A stretch of 12,226 nt of DNA from an uncultured Macromonas sp. (GTDB lineage: Bacteria; Pseudomonadota; Gammaproteobacteria; Burkholderiales; Burkholderiaceae), in assembly GCA_946481585.1 (NCBI GenBank), contig CAMLOF010000068.1:1-12226 (forward strand). Direction: 5' to 3'. The stretch's first letter is position 1; every line of letters starts with the position of its first letter. Position numbers and translations under genes: made by a program. Of the stretch, positions 1 through 6,417 are shown in pieces. The notes below the pieces were generated by a model. It had not been told where the DNA came from, ran no database searches, and saw nothing but the letters and a program-made list of their open reading frames with translations.

Positions 1-410
1 AGCTGGCCGGGGAACTTGTCCTTGTGCGCCATCAGGCCCACGCGGTCGAGCATCTTGAGGCCGCGCGCCTTGGCGTCGGTGATGTTGCGACCCAGCACCT
101 TGACCTGGGCCAGCGTGAGGTTCTCGGTCACGCTCAGGTGCGGGAACAGCTCAAAGTGCTGGAACACCATGCCCACGCGGCTGCGCAGCTTGGGCAGGTT
201 GGTCTTGGGGTCGTGCACGGCCTGGCCGTCCACGTAGATCTCGCCCTTCTGGATGGGTTCCAGCGCGTTGATGGTCTTGATCAGCGTGGACTTGCCCGAG
301 CCCGACGGCCCGCAAACCACCACCACCTCGCCCTTGCTGATGCGGGTGGAACACTCATTGAGCACCTGCACGGGGCCGTACCACTTCGAAACGTTCTTCA
401 GTTCAATCAT
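1..410 (-). CDS. gltL: Glutamate/aspartate ABC transporter ATP-binding protein, GltL-type (partial, C-terminus outside window)
   Basis: This is the cytoplasmic ATPase that powers polar (acidic) amino acid uptake together with the GltJ/GltK permeases. The first 136 residues are present and the frame is still open at the left edge, so the gene is cut there. It begins MIELKNVSKWYGPVQVL. The Walker A motif GPSGSGKST lies at about residues 34-42 and the Q-loop at VFQHFELFP (Q84), as usual for the polar amino acid ATPase family (GlnQ/GltL). The LSGGQ signature and Walker B fall beyond the edge. The ATG start is at 408-410 with GGAGA seven bases upstream. It lies 28 nt after the gltK stop and is the last visible gene of the operon. 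GltL rather than another family paralogue is inferred from the whole operon. Confidence 0.9.
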   Translation of the reverse strand, partial: MIELKNVSKWYGPVQVLNECSTRISKGEVVVVCGPSGSGKSTLIKTINALEPIQKGEIYVDGQAVHDPKTNLPKLRSRVGMVFQHFELFPHLSVTENLTLAQVKVLGRNITDAKARGLKMLDRVGLMAHKDKFPGQ

Positions 411-438
411 GGATGATTCTCCAACTCGGTTCAGCCGC

Positions 439-1110
439 TCAGCGGATGATGGCGATCTTCTTGTGCAGCCGCTTGACCAGCCAGGACAGCGCGTAACACA
501 TGGCGAAATAAACGACGGCGGCCATCAGGTAGGCCTCGATGGGGCGGCCAAAGTTCTTGCCGGCGACTTCAAAGCCCTTGAGCATGTCGTAGGCGCCGAT
601 GGCGTAGACCAGCGAGGTGTCCTGGAACAGGATGATGGTTTGCGTAAGCAGCACCGGCAGCATGTTGCGGAAGGCCTGCGGCAACACCACCAGCTTCATG
701 TTCTGGCCATACGTCATACCCAGAGCAAGGCCTGCGAAGACCTGTCCGCGCGAGATGGACTGGATACCGGCCCGCATGATCTCGCTGAAATAGGCAGCCT
801 CGAAGGCAATGAAGGTGATGACAGCAGAGGTTTCGGCGCCGATGGGCCGCCCGATCAGGAAGGGCACCAGCAGGAAGAACCACAGGATCACCATGACCAG
901 CGGAATGCTGCGCATGCCGTTGACATAAATGGTGGCAGGAACCACCAGCCACTGGCGACCAGACAAGCGCATCATGGCCAGCAAGGTGCCGAACAGCACA
1001 CCACCGATGGTGGCCACGATGGTCAGCACCACGCTGAACATCAGCCCCTTGAGGACAAAGCCGCTGATGACGTCCCAGTTGACGAAGGACCAGTCAAGAT
1101 TGTTCATCAT
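439..1110 (-). CDS. gltK: Glutamate/aspartate ABC transporter permease, GltK-type
   Basis: This is an inner-membrane permease of the His/Glu/Gln/Arg/opine (HAAT) family, 223 residues, close to the usual GltK length. It is expected to pair with GltJ to form the channel. Several hydrophobic segments are visible (about residues 14-46, 57-84, 95-110, 155-172, 193-213). The cytoplasmic EAA loop that docks on the ATPase is at about residues 110-132, with the core RAGIQSISRGQ. I chose ATG 1108-1110 because AGGAGG sits eight bases upstream and the preceding gltJ stop (1112-1114) is one base away, which suggests translational coupling. The next codon is also ATG (1105-1107), a possible alternative. 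The frame stays open up to 1197, but that stretch lies inside gltJ and is not a plausible N-terminus. Confidence 0.9.
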   Translation of the reverse strand: MMNNLDWSFVNWDVISGFVLKGLMFSVVLTIVATIGGVLFGTLLAMMRLSGRQWLVVPATIYVNGMRSIPLVMVILWFFLLVPFLIGRPIGAETSAVITFIAFEAAYFSEIMRAGIQSISRGQVFAGLALGMTYGQNMKLVVLPQAFRNMLPVLLTQTIILFQDTSLVYAIGAYDMLKGFEVAGKNFGRPIEAYLMAAVVYFAMCYALSWLVKRLHKKIAIIR

Positions 1111-1111
1111 G

Positions 1112-1867
1112 TCAGTGGCCTCCTGCGCCGCCGCTGGCGATGAAGCCCGGCACGCGGGCACGTTTTTCAATGAAAGCCATGATGCGGTTGATGGCAAAGG
1201 CCGAGACGACGTACAAACCAGTGACGGCCAGGTAGACCTCGATGCCGCGCGAGGTTTCTTCCTGCGCCTGCATGGCGAACATGGTCAGTTCGGCCACCGA
1301 CACGGCGAACGCGACCGACGAGTTCTTGAAGATGTTCATGGTCTCGCTCGTCAGCGGAGGGATGACGATGCGAAACGCCATGGGCAGCAGCACATAGCGG
1401 TAGGACTGCATGGTGGTCATGCCCAGTGCCAGGCTGGCATAACGCTGGCCACGCGGCAGCGCCTGTATACCTGAACGCACCTGTTCTGCCACACGCGCGG
1501 AGGTGAAGAAGCCCAACGCAAAGACAACCAGCACGAAACCTGGAACGTCCTTGAGCGCCGGAAAAAACGCGGGCACCACGTGGTACCAGAGAAATATCTG
1601 CACCAGCAGCGGGATGTTGCGGAACAACTCCACCCAGGCATTGCCGAAACGCACCACCCAGGGGCTGTCGGGCAGGGTACGCAAGGTACCGATGACTGCA
1701 CCCACCACGAGCGCCAACACCAGCGCCAGCAGCGACACAGACACTGTCCAACCCCAGGCAGACAGCAACCAATCCAGATAGGTGATGTCCCCTCCCTGGC
1801 CAAAACAACGCTCACCCACTTCTCGGGTGATGGTGTCCTCACAGAACACCTGCCAGTCCCAACTCAT
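1112..1867 (-). CDS. gltJ: Glutamate/aspartate ABC transporter permease, GltJ-type
   Basis: This is an inner-membrane permease of the HAAT family, 251 residues, and the likely partner of GltK. It resembles E. coli GltJ along its length (VELFRNIPLLVQ near residue 79, FTSARVAEQVRSGIQALPRG at 121-140, KNSSVAFAVSVAEL near 181). Residues 128-150 form the EAA loop that contacts the ATPase. Hydrophobic segments are at about 40-62, 84-102, 108-125, 184-200 and 212-232. The start at 1865-1867 has AAGGAG about six bases upstream. The N-terminal region before the first membrane segment carries two cysteines (C9, C21) in a stretch that looks longer than in E. coli. The gene lies 77 nt after gltI, with a hairpin between them, and is joined by one base to gltK. 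Confidence 0.92.
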   Translation of the reverse strand: MSWDWQVFCEDTITREVGERCFGQGGDITYLDWLLSAWGWTVSVSLLALVLALVVGAVIGTLRTLPDSPWVVRFGNAWVELFRNIPLLVQIFLWYHVVPAFFPALKDVPGFVLVVFALGFFTSARVAEQVRSGIQALPRGQRYASLALGMTTMQSYRYVLLPMAFRIVIPPLTSETMNIFKNSSVAFAVSVAELTMFAMQAQEETSRGIEVYLAVTGLYVVSAFAINRIMAFIEKRARVPGFIASGGAGGH

Positions 1868-1890
1868 TGCGGACTCCTTTTTGTGGCAAC

Positions 1891-1926
1891 TAAAAGCCCC
1901 TTGCAGCCTTCAGACAGCAAGGGGCT
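1891..1926 (-). terminator. Intercistronic hairpin between gltI and gltJ (partial terminator or 3'-end stabiliser)
   Basis: A perfect 10-bp inverted repeat is visible: AGCCCCTTGC (1895-1904) pairs with GCAAGGGGCT (1917-1926) around a 12-nt loop. In the minus-strand transcript the hairpin begins 18 nt after the gltI stop and is followed by the short T-run TTTTAG. It fits a leaky Rho-independent terminator or an RNase-blocking structure. Such elements commonly follow the binding-protein gene in ABC operons and let it be made in excess over the membrane parts. Whether it terminates or only stabilises the upstream message cannot be told from sequence. The short T-run argues for partial termination at most. 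Confidence 0.65.
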
Positions 1927-1944
1927 ACGGATGGGAATGCGCCT

Positions 1945-2853
1945 TTATTTCTTGGCGTAGTCTTCCGTCGGCTTGTCGTTGGGGTTAGCCAGCGCGGCCT
2001 TCAGGTTGTCGCTCATGGGCAGCCCGACCTTGGCGTTGGCAGGCGGAATCGGCTGCATCAGCCACTTGTCGTAGAGCTTGGCGATTTCACCAGACTTCAT
2101 CATGGCCTTGAGGCTGTCGTCCACGGTCTTCTTGAACGCAGGGTCGTCCTTGCGGATCATGATGGCGATGGGTTCGACGCTCAGCACTTCACCCACGATC
2201 TTGAAATCGGCAGGGTTCTTGGACTTGGCGATCAGGCCTGCCAGCAGGGAACCGTCCATGATGAAAGCATCGGCACGGCCGGATTCCAGCAGCAGGAAGC
2301 TGTCTGCGTGATCTTTGCCATAGACCTCTTTGAAGTCGATGCCTTGGGCACGCTCGTTCTTACGCAGGGTCTGCACCGAAGTGGTACCCGTGGTGGTAGC
2401 CACGTTGCGGCCGTTCAGGTCCTTGATGGAGTTGATGCCGGAGTTGGCTTTGACGGCCATGCGCACTTCTTCCACGAAGGTGGTGACCGCGAAGGACACG
2501 TCCTTCTGGCGGGGCGCGTTGTTGGAGGTGGAGCCGCACTCGATGTCCACGGTGCCGTTCTGCACCAGGGGAATACGGTTCTGGGAGGTGACGGGCTGGT
2601 ACTTGATGTCCAGCTTGGCCAGGCCCAGCTGCTTCTGAATGTCAGCCAGCACCTTCTGGCAGATCTCGACGTGGTAGCCCGTGTACTTGCCATCACCCAG
2701 GGTGTAGGACAGCGCGCCGGAAGACTCGCGCACACCCATGGTCACGCTACCGCTGGACTTAATCTTAGCCAGGGTGTCGTTTGCCTGGGCCCAGGCACCA
2801 CCTGCAGCCAGCGCCAGAGCGACCGCAGCAAACATCACATTCGGTTTCTTCAT
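1945..2853 (-). CDS. gltI: Glutamate/aspartate ABC transporter periplasmic binding protein, GltI-type
   Basis: This is a secreted solute-binding protein that would deliver glutamate/aspartate to the GltJK permease. It has 302 residues, the usual family size. The signal peptide is clear: MKKPN, a hydrophobic core VMFAAVALALAAGG, then a cleavage region AWAQA near residues 20-24. The mature protein shows the family fold of bacterial extracellular binding protein family 3: VGVRESSG-like start (VTMGVRESSGALSY, 38-50), TVDIECGSTSNNAPRQ (101-116) as in GltI, and TTTGTTSVQTLRKNE (153-167). Cysteines C65 and C106 could form a disulfide. The start ATG 2851-2853 has AGAGGAAA upstream. The frame is open a further 50 codons upstream, but the signal peptide fixes the start. 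It is the first gene of the operon and lies behind a probable sigma-54 promoter. Confidence 0.93.
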   Translation of the reverse strand: MKKPNVMFAAVALALAAGGAWAQANDTLAKIKSSGSVTMGVRESSGALSYTLGDGKYTGYHVEICQKVLADIQKQLGLAKLDIKYQPVTSQNRIPLVQNGTVDIECGSTSNNAPRQKDVSFAVTTFVEEVRMAVKANSGINSIKDLNGRNVATTTGTTSVQTLRKNERAQGIDFKEVYGKDHADSFLLLESGRADAFIMDGSLLAGLIAKSKNPADFKIVGEVLSVEPIAIMIRKDDPAFKKTVDDSLKAMMKSGEIAKLYDKWLMQPIPPANAKVGLPMSDNLKAALANPNDKPTEDYAKK

Positions 2854-2880
2854 CAGTGTTTCCTCTGTGTAGTCATCACA

Positions 2881-2899
2881 CGCGAGCGGGTAGCTCGCG
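2881..2899 (-). promoter_or_regulatory. Leader hairpin upstream of gltI
   Basis: CGCGAGC (2881-2887) and GCTCGCG (2893-2899) form a perfect 7-bp stem with a 5-nt loop. It is located 27-45 nt upstream of the gltI start codon and would lie in the 5' untranslated mRNA if transcription starts near 2976. It may protect the 5' end or influence translation. No T-run follows, so it is not a terminator. Confidence 0.4.
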
Positions 2900-2984
2900 C
2901 GCCCATCATGACCCGAAGCAAGGTCGTTTGCAAGACGCGAAATCACGTAGGCAATGCGACCGTATCGGCGGGGTCCATATCCTG

Positions 2985-3004
2985 AAAGCACGTCGCGTGC
3001 CAAC
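2985..3004 (-). promoter_or_regulatory. Candidate sigma-54 (RpoN) promoter for gltIJKL
   Basis: Read on the minus strand, the sequence is TTGGCACGCGACGTGCTTT. The known consensus is TTGGCACR, four bases, then TTGCW. The -24 half TTGGCACG matches fully, the -12 half is GTGCT (one mismatch, invariant GC kept), and the GG-to-GC spacing is exactly 10 nt. Transcription would start near 2976, about 120 nt upstream of the gltI start codon. In pseudomonads acidic amino acid uptake is controlled by the AauRS two-component system with RpoN, so a sigma-54 promoter makes biological sense here. Caution: the core GCACG-TCG-CGTGC is also an inverted repeat and could be an operator instead. Confidence 0.5.
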
Positions 3005-3093
3005 AGAGATGGGCGACTCTAACAATCTCATCGCTGAAATACCAATACCTTTTCGCTTATGGGTCATGCAAAAAATTTATAAACCAAATGACA

Positions 3094-4029
3094 TCAACCC
3101 TGAGCGGAGTGGGTGTTCTGCAGATAGGCCCAAAGACTCTGCACTGCGCGCTTGGGCCTTTGGGACTCGGTCGCCTTGCTGCGGTAGGCCCGGATTTCCA
3201 TGTTCATCTCCAGGTGCTTGTCGTCGCGCGGCGCGGCGCTCACCAGGCGGCCATTGGCCAATTCCTGCTTGACGGCGCTGAGCGGCAGGAAGGCGACACC
3301 ATGGCCTTCAAGAGCCATGGCTTTGAGGCCTTCGGCCATGTCGGTCTCGTAGACGCGGTCGAGGTGAATGGCCGTGGGCGACTGCTTGAGCAGAAGATCC
3401 ACGACCCGGCCAAGATAGGCACCTGGGGCGTAGCCAAGGTAAGGCAGGGGCTGCGAATTTGTTCCCGGCGTTTGCCATAGGGGGTGCCCGCTCGAATCAG
3501 GTTTGACGTAAGGCGCGAGCAGCTCATGCCCCAGCACGACCATCTCGTATTTCTCAGGGTCCAGCGACAGTGGCTGCGAGGGATGGTGGTAGGCGATCAG
3601 CAGATCGCAGTTGCCTTCGACCAGCCGCATCATGGCATCGTGCACGTTCAGCGCAATGAGCCTGCTTTTGATGGGGCCGAAGTTTTGGCGGATGTCTGAC
3701 ACCCAGGACGGAAAGAAGGTGAATGCCAGCGTGTGAGGCACGGCAAACTCCACCACATCCTGCCCGGCGGAGGCATATGCACGCAACATGGCGCGTGATG
3801 CAGACAACGACTGCAACACCTCCAGCGCCTGCATGTAAAGCGTCTGCCCGGCAGGCGTGAGCCGCGTGGGGTAGGAGCTGCGGTCCACCAGTTCGGTGCC
3901 CGCCCAGGCCTCCAACGACTGGATGCGGCGCGAGAAGGCGGGCTGCGTCACATGGCGCAACTGTGCCGAGCGGCTGAAGCTGCGCGTCTCGGCCAGGCTG
4001 ACGAAGTCTTCAAGCCACTTGGTGTCCAT
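3094..4029 (-). CDS. LysR-family transcriptional regulator (HypT/YjiE-like N-terminus)
   Basis: This is a cytoplasmic DNA-binding regulator of 311 residues, a normal LysR length. The N-terminal winged helix-turn-helix spans about residues 1-60 (MDTKWLEDFVSLAETRSFSR, then VTQPAFSRRIQSLE). A substrate-binding-like effector domain follows, from about 92 to 300 (FAVPHTLAFTFFPSW; GVAFLPLSAVKQELANGRLV near 244). The opening MDTKWLxDF...TQPAFSRRI resembles E. coli HypT/YjiE, but I cannot tell whether it shares that hypochlorite-linked role. The start ATG 4027-4029 has GGAGGAA six bases upstream, and overlaps the end of the exporter gene by 20 bp, so the two are probably co-transcribed. It is directly upstream of the glt control region and in the same direction, so it may regulate glt, the exporter or itself. 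The target is unknown. Confidence 0.85.
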   Translation of the reverse strand: MDTKWLEDFVSLAETRSFSRSAQLRHVTQPAFSRRIQSLEAWAGTELVDRSSYPTRLTPAGQTLYMQALEVLQSLSASRAMLRAYASAGQDVVEFAVPHTLAFTFFPSWVSDIRQNFGPIKSRLIALNVHDAMMRLVEGNCDLLIAYHHPSQPLSLDPEKYEMVVLGHELLAPYVKPDSSGHPLWQTPGTNSQPLPYLGYAPGAYLGRVVDLLLKQSPTAIHLDRVYETDMAEGLKAMALEGHGVAFLPLSAVKQELANGRLVSAAPRDDKHLEMNMEIRAYRSKATESQRPKRAVQSLWAYLQNTHSAQG

Positions 4030-5950
4030 GCGTTCCTCCGGCTGTTGCGGCCGTTTTCTGTTCTTCGGTTTCGCCACCACTTTGCTGCAACGCCCACATC
4101 TGCGCGTAACGGCCGTTGGCGGCAAGCAGGTCGGCATGGCGCCCGCGCTCGACGATGGTGCCATGCTCCAGCACGATGATCTCGTGCGCGTCGACCACGG
4201 TAGAAAGGCGGTGCGCAATGACGAGCGCCGTCTTGTTGCGCGCCACGCCGCGCAGCTCGGCCTGGATGGCACGCTCGTTGGCGGAGTCGAGCGCGGAGGT
4301 GGCTTCGTCGAAGATGAGGATGGGCGGGTTCTTGAGCAGCGTGCGGGCGATGGCCACGCGCTGCTTTTCGCCGCCCGAGAGCTTGAGGCCGCGTTCGCCC
4401 ACCATGGTCTGGTAGCCCTTGGGCAGCCGCTCGATGAAGCCATGGATGTGCGCGGCCTGGGCGGCCTTGACGGCCTCGTCGTGTCCGGCCTCGGGACGGC
4501 CATAGAGGATGTTGTATTCGATGGTGTCGTTGAACAACACCGTGTCTTGCGGCACGATGCCTATGGCCCTGCGCACGCTGCCTTGCTTCACGGCACGGAT
4601 GTCCTGCCCGGCGATGGTGATGCGACCGGCGCCCTCCCCCGGCGCGTCACCGGGCCGACCTACGTCGTAGAAGCGGTAGAGCAGGCGCGCCAGCGTCGAT
4701 TTGCCGGAACCGGACGGCCCCACCACGGCCACCGTCTTGCCCGCAGGCACGGTGAAGCTCACGCCATGCAGGATTTCACGCTCGCGCTCGTACGCGAAGT
4801 GCACGTTTTCGAAGCGCACCTCGGGCGCACCGTCCAGCTGCAAGTCCTGCGCACCCGGGGTGTCGGCGATTTCGCGCTCCTTGTCGAGCAGGGTGAACAT
4901 CTTGTCCAGGTCGGTCAGGCCCTGCTTGATCTCGCGGTAGAGCACACCCAGGAAGTTGAGCGGGATGTAGAGCTGGATCATGAAGGCGTTGATCATGACC
5001 AGATCGCCCAGCGTCATCTGCCCCTGTGTAACGGCAGCAGTGGCACGCCACAACATGGCCACCAGCGCGGCAGCAATGATGAGCTGCTGCCCGGCATTGA
5101 GCATGGAGAGCGTGACCTGGCTCTTGAGGCGCGCACGGCGCAGCTTCTCCAGGCTTTCGTCGTAACGACGGCTTTCGAAAGCCTCGTTGTTGAAGTACTT
5201 GACGGTTTCGTAGTTGAGCAGCGAGTCGATGGCCTTGGTCTGGCTGATGGACTCCATCTCGTTCATCTGGCGGCGGAACTGCGTGCGCCATTCCGTTACT
5301 TTCACGGTGTAGGTCACGTACAGCACCAGCGCGGCCAGCGTCGTCCAGACGTACCACATCTCGAACTTGGCGCCCAGCAGCGCCAGCACCAGTGCCACCT
5401 CCAGCAGCGTGGGCAGAATGCTGTAGATGGAGTAAGAGATGAGCGACTGCACACCCCGGGTGCCGCGCTCGATGTCACGCGTCATGCCGCCGGTCTGGCG
5501 CTCCAGGTGAAAGCGCAGGCTCAGCTCGTGCAGGTGCCCGAACACCTGCAGCGCGATGTGGCGCGTGGCACCTTCGGTAGCCTTGGCGAAGATGAGTTCG
5601 CGCAGCTCGGTGAACAAGGTGGTGGAAAAGCGCAGCAGGCCATAGGCCAGCAGCAGACCGACTGGCACAACGAACAGAGCCTCGGTGCCCGCAGGCAGGC
5701 CGAGCAGCGAGCCGCCCGGCTTGGGCGTGAGGGCATCCACCAGTTCCTTCAGCAGCAAAGGCACACCTACGTTGGCCAGCTTGGCCGCCACCATGAAGGC
5801 CAATGCCGCTGCAACGCGCCAGCGGTACTCCCAAAGGTAGGGCAGCAGCCTGCGCAGCACGGCCCAGTCGCCACGCGGCTGGGAGGTTTTCGGCCCATCA
5901 GGCGGCGCGCCCGTGGCAGGTGTGGCAGACGAAACAGAAAGGTGGCGCAT
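4010..5950 (-). CDS. ATM1/HMT1-type ABC exporter (fused permease and ATPase)
   Basis: This 646-residue half-transporter probably works as a homodimer in the inner membrane. Six membrane segments lie within about residues 36-340, and the ATPase domain within about 378-620. Walker A is GPSGSGKST (411-419), Q-loop VPQDT (466-470), signature LSGGEKQ (524-530), Walker B ILIFDEATSALD (544-555) and switch histidine H580. TKAIDSLLNYETVKYFNNEA (238-257) is typical of the ATM1/ABCB7/HMT1 branch. Those proteins are linked to glutathione-conjugate export, heavy-metal tolerance and Fe-S-related sulfur export, so the bacterial substrate is likely a glutathione or metal-thiol adduct (inference). The first 28 residues are polar and probably cytoplasmic. 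The ATG at 5948-5950 has no clear ribosome-binding site. The 3' end overlaps the LysR gene by 20 bp. Confidence 0.9.
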   Translation of the reverse strand: MRHLSVSSATPATGAPPDGPKTSQPRGDWAVLRRLLPYLWEYRWRVAAALAFMVAAKLANVGVPLLLKELVDALTPKPGGSLLGLPAGTEALFVVPVGLLLAYGLLRFSTTLFTELRELIFAKATEGATRHIALQVFGHLHELSLRFHLERQTGGMTRDIERGTRGVQSLISYSIYSILPTLLEVALVLALLGAKFEMWYVWTTLAALVLYVTYTVKVTEWRTQFRRQMNEMESISQTKAIDSLLNYETVKYFNNEAFESRRYDESLEKLRRARLKSQVTLSMLNAGQQLIIAAALVAMLWRATAAVTQGQMTLGDLVMINAFMIQLYIPLNFLGVLYREIKQGLTDLDKMFTLLDKEREIADTPGAQDLQLDGAPEVRFENVHFAYEREREILHGVSFTVPAGKTVAVVGPSGSGKSTLARLLYRFYDVGRPGDAPGEGAGRITIAGQDIRAVKQGSVRRAIGIVPQDTVLFNDTIEYNILYGRPEAGHDEAVKAAQAAHIHGFIERLPKGYQTMVGERGLKLSGGEKQRVAIARTLLKNPPILIFDEATSALDSANERAIQAELRGVARNKTALVIAHRLSTVVDAHEIIVLEHGTIVERGRHADLLAANGRYAQMWALQQSGGETEEQKTAATAGGTHGHQVA

Positions 5951-5979
5951 TTGAGGCAGCTATGGGGGAGAATGGAGGC

Positions 5980-6417
5980 ATGAACTCAGCGATTTTGCCC
6001 CCAAGCCAAGGTCCTGGTGCAACCCAGGCTGTCCCAGAACATCCGTCGGACAAAAGCCTGGTTCTCAAAGTCATTCCCATGCCCGCCGACTGCAACGCCA
6101 ACGGCGACATTTTCGGCGGCTGGGTGATGGCTCAGGTGGACCTGGCCGGTGCGGTGCTGCCCGCGCGCATAACGCAAGGGCGGATCGCCACCGTGGCGGT
6201 CAACCAGTTCGTGTTCAAGCAGCCTGTGCGCGTGGGAGACATCCTGAGCTTTTACGCCCACGTCACCCGCATTGGCAACACGTCAGTCACCGTGCAGGTG
6301 GAGGTGTTTGCAGAGCGCCTGGGCAACCAGGGGCAGTTCGTGAAGGTGACCGAGGCATCCCTGACTTACGTGGCCATCGACGAGACTGGCAAACCCCGTC
6401 CTGTTCCAAAGGGCTGA
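5980..6417 (+). CDS. Acyl-CoA thioesterase, hotdog fold (YciA-like)
   Basis: This is a cytoplasmic enzyme expected to hydrolyse acyl-CoA thioesters to free acid and CoA. It has 145 residues, about the size of the YciA/BACH-like family, with one hotdog domain at about 27-137. The family motif NANGDIFGGWVMAQVD is at 39-54, with D54 the likely catalytic acid. VAVNQFVFKQPVRVGDIL (73-90) and GNTSVTVQVEV (99-109) form the core strands. ATG 5980-5982 is preferred, with GGGGGAG nine bases upstream. ATG 5962-5964 is in frame with GAGG five bases upstream and is a real alternative that adds six residues. It is divergent from the exporter and its last 52 bp overlap the antisense isomerase gene. The family is clear, the acyl chain preference is not. 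Confidence 0.87.
   Translation: MNSAILPPSQGPGATQAVPEHPSDKSLVLKVIPMPADCNANGDIFGGWVMAQVDLAGAVLPARITQGRIATVAVNQFVFKQPVRVGDILSFYAHVTRIGNTSVTVQVEVFAERLGNQGQFVKVTEASLTYVAIDETGKPRPVPKG

Larger units (their letters stand above)
2854..3093. promoter_or_regulatory. Control region between the LysR-type regulator and gltI
   Basis: This 240-bp non-coding stretch separates the regulator stop from gltI. It holds a sigma-54 promoter candidate at 2985-3004, a leader hairpin at 2881-2899, and an AT-rich block at about 3067-3089 (core AAAAAATTTATAAA) in an otherwise GC-rich sequence. The AT block lies about 75 bp upstream of the -24 element. That is where a DNA-bending protein such as IHF often binds at sigma-54 promoters, but no good IHF consensus is visible. 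The short direct repeat ATACC is seen twice around 3039-3050 (AATACCAATACC). No convincing TTGACA/TATAAT pair was found for gltI. Confidence 0.5.

Noticed and set aside
253..1143. A 296-codon plus-strand frame over gltK and the start of gltL.
   Set aside because: It is a shadow of gltL and gltK, of low-complexity composition, with no ribosome-binding site or domain.
2854..3003. A 50-residue N-terminal extension of GltI.
   Set aside because: The frame is open, but the signal peptide starts at 2853 with its own ribosome-binding site, and the region carries the promoter and leader elements.
3064..3093. Possible terminator after the LysR gene (GTCAT and ATGAC arms around a T-rich loop).
   Set aside because: The stem is only 5 bp with a loop of about 20 nt and the T-run is inside the loop, so it does not have terminator geometry.
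4030..4503. The LysR frame is open for a further 158 codons into the exporter gene, suggesting a fusion.
   Set aside because: The translation there is S/R/P-rich shadow of the exporter ATPase domain. The LysR family start MDTKWLEDF at 4029 has a good ribosome-binding site.
3896..5983. A 695-codon open frame on the plus strand opposite the ABC exporter.
   Set aside because: It is exactly antisense to a well-supported gene with all ABC motifs. The translation is rich in H, Q, V and R with no recognisable domain, as expected from GC-rich third-position bias.
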